Source of the DNA: Sphingomonas sp. PP-CC-1A-547
GTDB lineage: Bacteria; Pseudomonadota; Alphaproteobacteria; Sphingomonadales; Sphingomonadaceae
Direction: 5' to 3'
Assembly (NCBI RefSeq): GCF_003610375.1
Contig: NZ_RAPZ01000001.1
Location: 1-43,214 of the forward strand
DNA: 43,214 nt
Positions within the stretch are counted from its first letter, which is position 1, and each line of letters opens with the position of its first letter. The notes beneath the pieces are model-generated. The model did no database searches, was not told the DNA's origin, and saw only the letters and a list, made by a program, of their open reading frames with translations. Shown here piece by piece: positions 7,824 through 15,952 of this stretch. The translations under genes were made by a program, and so were the position numbers.

Positions 7824-9356
7824 ATGGTGACCGGTAGGCGGGGTCTTTGGGCCTTCGTGGTCGGCTGTATCGCGGTGACGATCGGGGTCGCGCTTCATCT
7901 GCCGATGTTCCTGATGGCCCGCAGCATGGGCTACCGGATGGCCGGCATGCCGATGGACGTCGGCATGCTGATCGGCATGGCGCTGATCATCGGCGGGACC
8001 GGCCTCGCCGCCTATGGGTTGCTGCCGGGCGATGCGATGCGGTTGCGGCGGCAATTGACGCATATGACCGTCACCGGGCTGCAGGATGCACCGTTGCGCG
8101 CATCGCACTGGGTCATGATGGGCGCACTGATCGTGGCGTTGGTGATCGACGTCATGAAGCCCGCCGCGCTTGGCTTCACCCTGTCGGGCATGACGAGCGA
8201 ATATGGCGTGTCGCGTGCCACCGCCTCGCTGGTGCCGTTTGCAGCGCTGTCGGGGACGGTCGCGGGATCGATCCTGTGGGGCTTCGTTGCGGACATATAC
8301 GGGCGCAAGGCGTCGATCCTGCTCTCGGCGGTGATGTTCGTCGGCACGTCGATCTGCGGCGCGATGCCGAGCCTCGCCTGGAACATTGCCATGTGTTTCA
8401 TGATGGGCGCGGCCGCCGGCGGGATGCTGCCGGTCACCTATGCGCTGCTTGCGGAGATGATGCCGAACCGACACCGCGGCTGGAGCCTCGTGCTCATCGG
8501 CGGCCTGGGCGCGGCGGGAGGCTATTTCGCTGCCAGTGGCCTGTCGGCGCTCCTCCAACCGATCTTCGGCTGGAGGATCCTGTGGCTGGCCAATCTGCCG
8601 ACCGGACTGCTGCTGATCCTTCTTGGTCGGCTGATACCGGAATCGCCACGGTTCCTGGTCGTTCAGGGGCGCACGCACGAGGCGGAGATGGTGCTCGCGC
8701 GCTTCGGTGGCGGGCGCGTGACGAGGCAGGACGCGCTGTCGAATGATGGGGCGGACGTTGCGGCACGGCCGACCCTGCGCAACGCTGGAGCACTCGTCGC
8801 CTTCAGCATCGCCGCGCTGGCCTGGGGCTGCGCGAATTTCGGCCTATTGCTGTGGCTGCCCGCCGACCTCGTCGCTCGCGGTTATAGCGTCGGCGTGGCT
8901 AGCGGACTGCTCGCCAAGGCCTCGCTGATCGCGGTCCTCACGATCTTCGTCGCGGCGCTGCTCTACAGCCGCTGGAGCAGCAAGGGTGCGCTCGTCGCGG
9001 CCATCGCGATGCTCGCCTTGGGACTCATCGGAGTATTGTGGGTCGAGCGGCAGTCCGGCATCGTCAGCCCCGTACTGCCGGTCGCCGCACTGATCGTCGG
9101 CGTGAACGCCATCATCGCCATCTTGTTGCCCTACGTCGCTGAGAGCTTCCCGGCGCGCATTCGGGGGCGCGCCACGGGATGGGTGGCGGCCTGTTCCAAA
9201 GCCGGTGGCCTGGGCGCACAAGGGCTCGCGATCGCGGGCGCGGTCCCGCCGCTGGCGACGGTAGCGGGCTTAGTTCTGGTACCGACGGCCGCCTCTCTCG
9301 TGCTCGTGGCGTGGCTGGGTCGCGAAACGAAAGGACGAGATGTCGACGTTATCTAG
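7824..9356 (+). CDS. MFS transporter (sugar/metabolite-proton symporter type), copy 1
   Basis: A 510-residue major facilitator. Two extra hydrophobic segments (about residues 5-65) precede a standard 12-helix core. The core shows the inter-helix motif GFVADIYGRKASIL (residues about 155-168), LAEMMPNRHRGW and PESPRFLVVQGR, a combination seen in sugar-porter, aromatic-acid and SV2-like families. The substrate is not identifiable. The ATG at 7824 follows GAGGGGGG by 10 bases and matches the paralogue; an in-frame GTG at 7701 would reach into marR and is unlikely. A stretch of about eight residues near 308-316 is the main coding difference from the copy at 27702. Confidence 0.88.
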   Translation: MVTGRRGLWAFVVGCIAVTIGVALHLPMFLMARSMGYRMAGMPMDVGMLIGMALIIGGTGLAAYGLLPGDAMRLRRQLTHMTVTGLQDAPLRASHWVMMGALIVALVIDVMKPAALGFTLSGMTSEYGVSRATASLVPFAALSGTVAGSILWGFVADIYGRKASILLSAVMFVGTSICGAMPSLAWNIAMCFMMGAAAGGMLPVTYALLAEMMPNRHRGWSLVLIGGLGAAGGYFAASGLSALLQPIFGWRILWLANLPTGLLLILLGRLIPESPRFLVVQGRTHEAEMVLARFGGGRVTRQDALSNDGADVAARPTLRNAGALVAFSIAALAWGCANFGLLLWLPADLVARGYSVGVASGLLAKASLIAVLTIFVAALLYSRWSSKGALVAAIAMLALGLIGVLWVERQSGIVSPVLPVAALIVGVNAIIAILLPYVAESFPARIRGRATGWVAACSKAGGLGAQGLAIAGAVPPLATVAGLVLVPTAASLVLVAWLGRETKGRDVDVI

Positions 9357-9595
9357 TCAGCGATCTAAATGTACAATTCGCTGCGTGAAGCAAATGACGG
9401 CGTCTGACGACCTCAGACTTAACCAGCGCATTCGTGGTTAGCGTCTTCGAACTGCCAAACCTAAAACCAGGTTATACCAACTACAGAGACCCACAACCGG
9501 CCGTTCGCAGCCCTATTTCAGCCTCCCAACTTCCACCATTCGTTCATTTCGTTGGACGACGGCCTTCGAACGTCAGGATTAGCTTCTTGGCCGCT
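9357..9595. other. Intergenic stretch after MFS copy 1
   Basis: No gene is supported here. A 6-bp hairpin (GTCTGA-N5-TCAGAC at 9402-9418) without a proper U-run could be a weak end signal for the MFS transcript. The stretch also holds dispersed repeat copy B. The block CGAACTGCCA at 9448 recurs 73-79 bases before the CAACTT of the repeat both here and in copy D, so copies B and D may be a longer element. Confidence 0.5.
9493..9547 (+). repeat. Dispersed 55-bp intergenic repeat, copy B
   Basis: It aligns end to end with copies C and F at the same 55-bp length: GGCCGTTCG near the left and CTCCCAACTTCC plus TTCGTTCAT at the right end. It lies between the MFS gene and the M13 peptidase terminator. 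Confidence 0.6.
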
Positions 9596-9628
9596 TCAAA
9601 AGGGCGCGTAGGTTTGCTGCGCGCCCTT
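9596..9628 (-). terminator. Rho-independent terminator of the peptidase operon
   Basis: Six bases past the peptidase stop, the leftward strand has the 9-bp stem AAGGGCGCG / CGCGCCCTT with an 11-base loop, running into TTTTG. Stem bases are 9600-9608 and 9620-9628. Confidence 0.8.
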
Positions 9629-9633
9629 CAGGT

Positions 9634-11703
9634 TCACCAGATATGGACCCGGTCGCCGGGGGCAAGATACAGCGCATCGCCGGGCTTCACGCCGAACGCC
9701 GTGTACCAGGCGTCGACGTTCCGGACGATGCCGTTGACCCGGTAGAATGGCGGCGAGTGCGGATCGGTAAGCAGGCGCGCACGGGCCGCACCCTCGCGCA
9801 ACTTCGCCTGCCAGGCCTGTGCATAGGCGAGGAAGAACCGCTGGTCGCCGGTCAACCCGCCGATCACCGGTGCCTTGCCGTGCACCGCCTGGTATTTCTG
9901 ATAGGCGGAATAGGCCGTCTCGACGCCGCCAAGGTCGCCGATATTCTCGCCGAGCGTGAGCGCCCCCTTCACGTGCACACCAGGGATCGGCTCATACGCG
10001 TCATACTGCTTCGACAGCGCAGCCGTACGCTGCGTGAAGGCGGCACGCGCTTCGGGGGTCCACCAATTCTCGAACTTGCCCGACGCGCTGAACTGGCTGC
10101 CCTGGTCGTCAAAGCCGTGACCCATTTCGTGGCCGATGATCGCGCCGATCGCGCCGTAGTTGACCGCCGCGTCCGCCTTCGGATCGAAATAGGGCGGCTG
10201 CAGGATCGCGGCGGGGAAGGTGATCTGGTTGTTGAGCGGATCGTAATAGGCGTTCACGGTCTGCGGCGTCATCCCCCACAAGGTACGATCGACCGGTTTG
10301 CCAAGCCGCGAGAGGTCTAGCTGATGCTGGAACTCGCCCGACCGCATCCCGTTGCCGAGCGGATCGCCGCGCACGACCTGAAGCGAGGCATAGTCGATAT
10401 ACTTGACCGGATGACCGATCCGCGGATCGAACGCGGCGAGCTTGGCGAGCGCCTGCGTCTTGGTCGCCTGGTCCATCCAGCCGTTCGCGCCGATCCGCTC
10501 CTTGTAGGCGGCGCGCAGGTTGGCGATCAGCTCGCCCATCTTCGCTTCGCTCTCGGGTGGGTAATGGCGCTTCACATAGACCTCGCCGACGGCCTCGCCC
10601 ATCGTGCCGTTGACCAGCGCGATGCCGCGTTTCCAGCGTGCACGCTGCTGCGGTTGATCCGCGAGCGTCTTGCCGTAGAAATCAAACGTCGCCTGGTCGA
10701 ACGCCTTGGGCAGCATGCTCGCGCTGGCAGATGCGAGTCGGAATTTCATCCAGTCCTGCCACGTCGATACCGGCGTCGCCGCGAAGATCTTGCCGAGCTC
10801 GGTGAGCGCGGTCGAATTGGTCATGTAGACGATCGGGAAATTGCCGTATCCCGCGGTCGACAGCAGCAACGGCCAATCGAACTCGGGCGCCAGCGCCTTG
10901 CGGCCAGCAGCATCCATCGGCTTCAGCATCGCCTTGAGGTCACGCGACTGGACCGGCGACCACTGGACCTTGGCCATCGCGGTTTCCAGCGCGACGATCC
11001 GGTCGGCCTTAGCCGACGCGTCGGCGATACCCGACAGCGTCAGCATCTTCTCGACATAGGCGCGGTACGCGGTGCGGAAGGCGTCGTACTTGGGACCCTG
11101 TTCGAGGTAATAGTCACGCCCGCCCATGCCTAGCGAGCCCTGCCCCGCGGCAACCGCGTAACGCTTGGGATCAGCTGGATCTGGAAGCTGGCCGACCTCG
11201 ACCGGTGCGGCGTAGCCGACCGTCGAGAACAGGCTCTGGAGCTTCTGCTTATCGTTCGCGGCGTCGATCTTGGCAAAATACGGTTTAAGCGGCGTGGCGC
11301 CCGCGCGCTCGATCGCGGCCTCGTCCATGAAGCTGGCGTAGAGATCGCCGAACTGCCGCGCGCCGGGACCAACCGCGGCCGGATCGCGCGCGGCATCGTC
11401 GAGAATTGTACGAACCTGCTGCTCGGCCTGGTCGGCGAGGATCACGCTACCGCCGGCGGACGTGCGATCCGCGGCGATCTCGGTACGCTTGTTCCAGTTG
11501 CCGTTCGCATAGGTCCAGAAATCGTCGCCCGGCTTCACGGCCTTGTCGGCGGCAGTCAGGTCGATCCCGAACGTGCCGTAGCGGGTGCCGGTCGGCGCCG
11601 TGGACCTGGTCGCCGTCGGTGGCGCGGTCTGGGCCAGTGCCGACGCGGACAGCGCTAGCGCGGCAACGCCTAGCGAAAGGCGGGAGAAATGGTTGAACGG
11701 CAT
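9634..11703 (-). CDS. M13-family (neprilysin/PepO-like) zinc metallopeptidase
   Basis: A 689-residue secreted endopeptidase. A signal peptide (to about ASALAQ, residue 24) precedes the long N-terminal M13 region (FGIDLTAADKAVKPGDDFWTYANGNW) and a C-terminal catalytic domain with HEMGH (His525, Glu526, His529). The third zinc ligand Glu586 and Asp590 are in ENIGDLGG. All catalytic residues are present, so it should cleave peptides in the periplasm. The ATG at 11703 follows AAGGAG at good distance; an upstream in-frame start would hide the signal peptide. It is the last gene of a leftward series whose ABC permease ends 45 bases earlier, which suggests a link to peptide export or cleanup (inference). 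Confidence 0.95.
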   Translation of the reverse strand: MPFNHFSRLSLGVAALALSASALAQTAPPTATRSTAPTGTRYGTFGIDLTAADKAVKPGDDFWTYANGNWNKRTEIAADRTSAGGSVILADQAEQQVRTILDDAARDPAAVGPGARQFGDLYASFMDEAAIERAGATPLKPYFAKIDAANDKQKLQSLFSTVGYAAPVEVGQLPDPADPKRYAVAAGQGSLGMGGRDYYLEQGPKYDAFRTAYRAYVEKMLTLSGIADASAKADRIVALETAMAKVQWSPVQSRDLKAMLKPMDAAGRKALAPEFDWPLLLSTAGYGNFPIVYMTNSTALTELGKIFAATPVSTWQDWMKFRLASASASMLPKAFDQATFDFYGKTLADQPQQRARWKRGIALVNGTMGEAVGEVYVKRHYPPESEAKMGELIANLRAAYKERIGANGWMDQATKTQALAKLAAFDPRIGHPVKYIDYASLQVVRGDPLGNGMRSGEFQHQLDLSRLGKPVDRTLWGMTPQTVNAYYDPLNNQITFPAAILQPPYFDPKADAAVNYGAIGAIIGHEMGHGFDDQGSQFSASGKFENWWTPEARAAFTQRTAALSKQYDAYEPIPGVHVKGALTLGENIGDLGGVETAYSAYQKYQAVHGKAPVIGGLTGDQRFFLAYAQAWQAKLREGAARARLLTDPHSPPFYRVNGIVRNVDAWYTAFGVKPGDALYLAPGDRVHIW

Positions 11704-11748
11704 CGCAACTCCTTCGGTATGGAAGATTTTATAGGATGTGGAAGTCAT

Positions 11749-13248
11749 TTAGGCGGGGTCCCGCCGCATCAGCCGAGCAAGCGCGGCGAGATTTGGCTTC
11801 TGCCCCGCATTCAACAGGCTGGCGCGAAACACGCGCGCGAGCAGGACAAACTCTATCGCGATGAAACACGCGAGCGTCAGCGCACTGCCAACGATCTCCC
11901 ACACCGACACGCCGCCGCCGAGCCGCGCCAGCATGGTGAACGGCGTGTAGAGCGGAATCCAGGTCAGCACCTTGAGTGCGGTGGCGCCAGTGTTCGACAG
12001 GATCCCCTGCGCGACGATCGTGAACGGCATTGCGATGATCATAAGCACCGGCGTCAGATAGCTCTGTGCATCCCGCATCGAATCGCTCATCGCGCCGATC
12101 GCGAGCAGGATCATCGAGACCATGAGATAGCCTGCCAGGAAGAAGTAGAGCATCACCAGGATGATCCACGGCGAGGCGAGAGGGGCGAGCGCCATGCGCA
12201 GGAAGGTGCCGACCGCGCCCTGCGTGACGAATGCAGCCCCTGCCGCGCACAGCGCCCAGACCAGGACCATCGTCAACCCTACCGCGACCGTCCCCGCAAG
12301 CTTGCCGTACAGGAGTTCGTCTGGGCTGATGCAAGCCAGCACCGTCTCGATCAACTTGTTCGACCGCTCCTCGACCAGCCCCTGGAGGATCCAGTTGCCA
12401 GACAGCAGCAGCGACATCAGCAGAATGTAGGCGCTGAGCAACGGCACGATCGAGCGCACCAGCATCCGTTCGCGACCGCCGCCCGGTGCCGGCGTCGAGA
12501 TGGCGATCGCCGGTACCAGCGTGGTCGCAGTGCCGGCTTGGTCGGGGGAGAGCCCGGTCGATTGGAGATAGGCGGCGCGCAACCGCACCGTCAGCACCGA
12601 CTGCAACGGCTGGACGAAGTTCGCGGCCGGCTGTTCGCTCGACCAGAGGCGCGCGGCGGTCGTGCTGGTCCCGAAACCGTGCGGGATGTACACGGCGTAG
12701 TCGAGTGGCTTGGCCTTCTTGTCGCCGAACTCGCCGGGCTGTATCAGCGGCTTGAGCAGCCGGTCGAGCGATGCGGGATCGGCCTTGGCGATCGCCGGCG
12801 GGGTCGAGACGATCGTGAAGTCGGGCTCCGGCGGATCGAAGGCAGGCGTTTCAGATGTCCTCGCACGCTTCATCGTCGCCAGCGCGACCGGCATGCCCCC
12901 CGCCTTCACGAACGCCGTGACCTCCGCATCGTCGTAAAGCCGGTCGTGCTGCGCCCAGAGCGCCGCGGGATCCGCCCGGTCGAGATCGTAGCGTTGCGCA
13001 TAGCGTGAGAGCGCGGTGAGGATGCGCCGCTGCCGATCGCTGTCGAGCCGCGCGTGGATCGCGATCGCCTCGCGGCCTTCGGGATCGATCAGCATCACGC
13101 GTTGAACCTTGTCGGAACCCATCAGCTTGGTGGCTATCGGTCCGATCGCGAGCGCGATGGGCAAAATAAGCAGCGTCAGCCAGAAGCTGCGCATGCCGGT
13201 GATCTGTCGGAACTCTCGCATCGCGACGAGCAGGATGTTGTGAATCAT
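11749..13248 (-). CDS. ABC-2 type transporter permease (NatB-like)
   Basis: A 499-residue permease. A first membrane helix at about 20-40 is followed by a large extracytoplasmic domain (about 50-250) and a cluster of five or six helices (about 265-475). This is the NatB/DUF3526-like ABC-2 layout of one long loop and a membrane-rich C-terminal half. It overlaps the ATPase gene by 4 bases (ATGA), so the two subunits are coupled. NatAB of Bacillus exports sodium, but relatives export drugs or peptides, so the substrate is open. It sits between the ATPase and a secreted peptidase in one operon. Confidence 0.88.
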   Translation of the reverse strand: MIHNILLVAMREFRQITGMRSFWLTLLILPIALAIGPIATKLMGSDKVQRVMLIDPEGREAIAIHARLDSDRQRRILTALSRYAQRYDLDRADPAALWAQHDRLYDDAEVTAFVKAGGMPVALATMKRARTSETPAFDPPEPDFTIVSTPPAIAKADPASLDRLLKPLIQPGEFGDKKAKPLDYAVYIPHGFGTSTTAARLWSSEQPAANFVQPLQSVLTVRLRAAYLQSTGLSPDQAGTATTLVPAIAISTPAPGGGRERMLVRSIVPLLSAYILLMSLLLSGNWILQGLVEERSNKLIETVLACISPDELLYGKLAGTVAVGLTMVLVWALCAAGAAFVTQGAVGTFLRMALAPLASPWIILVMLYFFLAGYLMVSMILLAIGAMSDSMRDAQSYLTPVLMIIAMPFTIVAQGILSNTGATALKVLTWIPLYTPFTMLARLGGGVSVWEIVGSALTLACFIAIEFVLLARVFRASLLNAGQKPNLAALARLMRRDPA

Positions 13249-14177
13249 GACGGCTGCCCCTGCGTATCGGCTGAATTGGTCCCGACGAGGTGGAGGAAAA
13301 CCTCGTGCAGGCTAACGCGGTGCTGGTCGAACCGGCGCAGCGTGATGCCCTGTTCGGTCAGGCATTGCAGGACGTCGGCCGGATCGATGCCGTCGCCGAG
13401 CGTCACGTCGTACGTCCGCCAACCGTCCGGATCCGTTGCAACCTCCTCCGCGCGATCCACGCCGGGGCACCGCATCGGCGTATCGCGCGAGACGATCCCG
13501 AGACGTGCTGGCAACCGCCCGCGCGCTTCGGGCTGCGTCCCCTCGAACACCTTGCGCCCCTGCGACAGCAGCAGCAGACGATCGCAAAGCCGCTCGGCAT
13601 GCTGCATGACGTGCGTCGAGAAGATCACCGTCGCGCCACCGCGCGCGGCTCCCAGTATCTCGTCCTCGAGCAGCCCCTGGTTGACCGGGTCCAGCCCCGA
13701 AAACGGCTCGTCGAGCAGCAGCAGTTTCGGGCTGTTTACCAGGGTGGCGGCAAGCTGGACCTTCTGCGCCATGCCCTTCGACAATTTGTCGATCTGCATC
13801 TTGGCCGAGCCCGCCAGTCCGAACCGCTCGAGCAGGTCATGACCCTTGGCGCGCGCCGCGGCGGTCGTCATGCCCTTCAACCGGCCGAAATAGGTGACGG
13901 TGTCGATCGCGGACATCCCGCGGTAGAGCCCGCGCTCCTCGGGCATGAAGCCGAGATCAGCCGCATTCTCTCGCCCCGGCGGACAGCCCAGCACCGCGAT
14001 CCGCCCCGATGTCGGCCGCAGGATGTCGAGCACCATCCGCAGCGACGTGGTCTTGCCCGCACCGTTGCCGCCCAGGAATCCGAAGATCTCGCCCGGCTTC
14101 ACTGTGAAGCTCAGTGCGTCGACCGCCGTCCGCTCCCCGAACCGCTTCGTTACGTCGTCGAGAACCAGTGCGTCCAT
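13245..14177 (-). CDS. ABC transporter ATP-binding protein (NatA-like)
   Basis: A 310-residue ABC ATPase. It has Walker A GGNGAGKTT (about residues 35-43), the signature LSKGMAQKVQLA (about 132-143), Walker B LLLLDEPFSGLDP (about 153-165) and the H-loop STHVMQHAE. The signature is LSKGM rather than LSGGQ, which is common in ABC-2 exporters. A C-terminal extension of about 80 residues (DUF4162-like) contacts the permease in relatives. It starts 3 bases after the small XRE regulator and overlaps the permease gene, consistent with one transcript. Confidence 0.93.
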   Translation of the reverse strand: MDALVLDDVTKRFGERTAVDALSFTVKPGEIFGFLGGNGAGKTTSLRMVLDILRPTSGRIAVLGCPPGRENAADLGFMPEERGLYRGMSAIDTVTYFGRLKGMTTAAARAKGHDLLERFGLAGSAKMQIDKLSKGMAQKVQLAATLVNSPKLLLLDEPFSGLDPVNQGLLEDEILGAARGGATVIFSTHVMQHAERLCDRLLLLSQGRKVFEGTQPEARGRLPARLGIVSRDTPMRCPGVDRAEEVATDPDGWRTYDVTLGDGIDPADVLQCLTEQGITLRRFDQHRVSLHEVFLHLVGTNSADTQGQPS

Positions 14178-14180
14178 TCG

Positions 14181-14426
14181 CTATTTCCCCGTTTCTGTCG
14201 TCGCGAACGTTTCGTCCGACGGTTCGTCGGTCACCCTCAGCAGGTCGCCGGGCTGACATTCGAGCACGCGGCAGATCGCTTCCAGCGTCGTGAAGCGGAT
14301 TGCCTTGGCCTTGCCCGTCTTCAGGATCGACAAGTTGGCGAGCGTGATATCGACCGCCTCGGACAATTCGGTCAGCGTCATGCGGCGCTTGTAAAGCATG
14401 TCGTCCAGGCTGACCGCGACCGGCAT
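14181..14426 (-). CDS. Small XRE-type (YozG/HTH_26-like) transcriptional regulator
   Basis: An 81-residue single-domain helix-turn-helix protein. DMLYKRRMTLTELSEAVDITLANLSILKTGKAKAIR spans helices 1-3, and the pattern RFTTLEAICRVLECQPGDLL is typical of this family. The start codon overlaps the stop of the DUF2975 gene by one base (TGATG), a sign of coupled translation. DUF2975 proteins and such regulators are a recurrent pair, in which the membrane partner is thought to affect the regulator. It probably controls its own operon through the palindrome at 15000. Confidence 0.88.
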   Translation of the reverse strand: MPVAVSLDDMLYKRRMTLTELSEAVDITLANLSILKTGKAKAIRFTTLEAICRVLECQPGDLLRVTDEPSDETFATTETGK

Positions 14427-14947
14427 CAGACCGTCGTCGCCAAGTCGTCGCGCATCCGTGCGCCAATCCGGAAAACACGCGCGAGCACGAAGATCATGAC
14501 GACCGCGATCCACCCGCCGAGCGATGGGCTCCAGCCAGTCGCGTCGAGCTTGAGCGCGTAGATCCAGCGCATCAGCGCGCCCAGCACGAGATCAAGGCAT
14601 TGGAGGACCAGCAGTGCCCAGCCAATCCGGCCGAGCAACGTGGCGTTCGCGTCGACGAAGGGATCGCCTGCCTGCACAGTCGCGACGATCCGGAGCAAGC
14701 TGGCGAAGATCGGATGGATCGCGAGCGCGGAAGCGATCCCGAGCACCACCATCAGTCGCATCGCCATCACCGCGTCCGCGACATCGAGCGATGGCCCGTA
14801 TTTCGCACCGAGCCGCAGCGCAAGCGCGTGTCCAAGTGGCCAGGACAGCGCGAGTGCCACCGTGAACATCACCAGCAGCACGATGTTCATGACCAACATC
14901 AGCCTTAGCAGGATCGTTGCGCCTGTCAGGACGCGATCCTTCTGCAT
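14426..14947 (-). CDS. DUF2975 membrane protein
   Basis: A 173-residue protein with four hydrophobic segments (about residues 12-32, 58-78, 102-120 and 138-158), matching the DUF2975 family in length and in its place before a small HTH regulator. No catalytic residues are seen. The ATG at 14947 (MQKDRVLTGATILLR) was preferred to an in-frame start 96 bases upstream, which would add a hydrophilic leader. First gene of the leftward operon DUF2975-XRE-NatA-NatB-M13. A sensory role upstream of the regulator is inference. Confidence 0.8.
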   Translation of the reverse strand: MQKDRVLTGATILLRLMLVMNIVLLVMFTVALALSWPLGHALALRLGAKYGPSLDVADAVMAMRLMVVLGIASALAIHPIFASLLRIVATVQAGDPFVDANATLLGRIGWALLVLQCLDLVLGALMRWIYALKLDATGWSPSLGGWIAVVMIFVLARVFRIGARMRDDLATTV

Positions 14948-14999
14948 TATTGATCGACGCCCCTCGCCCACCGCCTCGCCCCCGCACTCTATCGGTAAA

Positions 15000-15016
15000 C
15001 GATATTTTGCATATCG
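15000..15016 (-). promoter_or_regulatory. Palindrome CGATAT-N5-ATATCG upstream of the DUF2975 operon
   Basis: A perfect 6-5-6 inverted repeat lies 53 bp upstream of the DUF2975 start, in an AT-rich patch that is unusual for this GC-rich window. Its position fits an operator for the small XRE-type regulator of the same operon. Confidence 0.5.
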
Positions 15017-15265
15017 ATAATCGGCAAGAGGCTTTTGATCCATTTCCGTTCTTGTTGGGTAGGAGCTGGCATAGCGGGCCGCGGTGTTTGCAATTAAGCT
15101 GGGTTAAATGTTCCCAAAACAATCGGCGAGCATCCGGGTGGTGAGCGTGCCGGCAGCAGGTCGAGCAGGTCCTGCGGCGCCATCACCCCAATTCGCAGTA
15201 TTCCGTTTTCTCGCCGAGCTTCGTACTCTTAAAGAGTGATAGTCAGCGCTACGGCGAGATGACCC

Positions 15266-15320
15266 ATAACTGGCCATTCGGGCTCCGTTCGCCGCTCCCC
15301 AACTTCAGACACTCATTAAT
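15266..15320 (+). repeat. Dispersed 55-bp intergenic repeat, copy C
   Basis: The same 55-bp length as copies A, B and F, with GGCCATTCG on the left and CCCCAACTTCAGACACTCAT on the right. It lies about 50 bp before nasT. Confidence 0.6.
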
Positions 15321-15373
15321 CTCTGTGCGGGTGTGCCCTCGCCATGGGGATCGGTGCAGCATAAGACTGAGTG

Positions 15374-15952
15374 ATGCGGATCGCGATCATAGACACGAGC
15401 ACCACGCGTGCTGCGATCATTTCGGAAGGCCTGCGTGAGGCCGGCCTCGACGATATAGTCGTGATCGACGGCATGCTCGGGATGGTGGCTGCGTTGGAGA
15501 AAGCTGCGCCGGAAGTAGTGCTGATCAACCTCGAAAATCCCAGTCGCGACGTGCTCGAGGAATTCTTCGCGGTGTCGCGCGCACTGGCGCGGCCGATCGC
15601 GATGTTTGTCGACCAGAGCGATGCGGAGTCCACGAACGCCGCGGTCGATGCGGGCGTGTCCGCCTACATTGTCGACGGGCTCGCCAAACAGCGGATCAAG
15701 CCGGTCATCGACCTCGCGATCCGCCGGTTCCAGGCGTTCGCGCGGTTGCAGGCCGAACTGCACGAAGCTCGCAACGCGCTCGCCGATCGCACCACTGTCG
15801 ACCGTGCCAAGGCGATCCTGATGAAACGCCGCGGGATCGACGAGCCGGCCGCCTACGGCCTGCTCCGCGCGCAGGCGATGCGATCCAACCGCCGGATCGC
15901 CGAGATCGCCGACGCGATCATCACCAGCGATGCGCTCATGGGAGATTTGTGA
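15374..15952 (+). CDS. nasT: NasT-type ANTAR-domain antiterminator
   Basis: A 192-residue RNA-binding regulator. The N-terminal half is a receiver-like domain (about 1-120) whose usual phosphoacceptor region reads VVLINLENPSRD, without a clear acceptor Asp, so control is probably by NasS rather than phosphorylation. The C-terminal ANTAR domain (about 130-185) has DRAKAILMKRRGIDEPAAYGLLRAQAM and IAEIADAII. In Azotobacter and Paracoccus NasT binds paired hexaloop hairpins in nas leader RNA to stop termination; such hairpins lie at 17415 and 17466. A GTG three bases upstream is an alternative start. The stop overlaps the nasS start (TGATG). Confidence 0.93.
   Translation: MRIAIIDTSTTRAAIISEGLREAGLDDIVVIDGMLGMVAALEKAAPEVVLINLENPSRDVLEEFFAVSRALARPIAMFVDQSDAESTNAAVDAGVSAYIVDGLAKQRIKPVIDLAIRRFQAFARLQAELHEARNALADRTTVDRAKAILMKRRGIDEPAAYGLLRAQAMRSNRRIAEIADAIITSDALMGDL

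Larger units (their letters stand above)
5475..9350 (+). repeat. Left copy of a 3.9-kb duplicated module (CLC-MarR-MFS)
   Basis: Approximate limits of similarity to 25327-29228, same orientation. In a 110-base sample starting at 5941 (against 25797) I count four substitutions. Limits were set where the C-terminal tails of both flanking genes stop matching. The marR-MFS spacer inside the block has diverged strongly, while the clc-marR promoter is unchanged. Confidence 0.9.
14948..15373. other. Divergent intergenic region between the DUF2975 operon and nasT
   Basis: It holds the palindrome at 15000 and dispersed repeat copy C (15266-15320). On the reverse strand, from about 15230 down to a TAA near 15099, a short open stretch encodes RENGILRIGVMAPQDLLDLL. 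It resembles the tail of a lost gene but has a stop upstream and no start, and I do not recognise it. The rest shows nothing. Confidence 0.45.
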
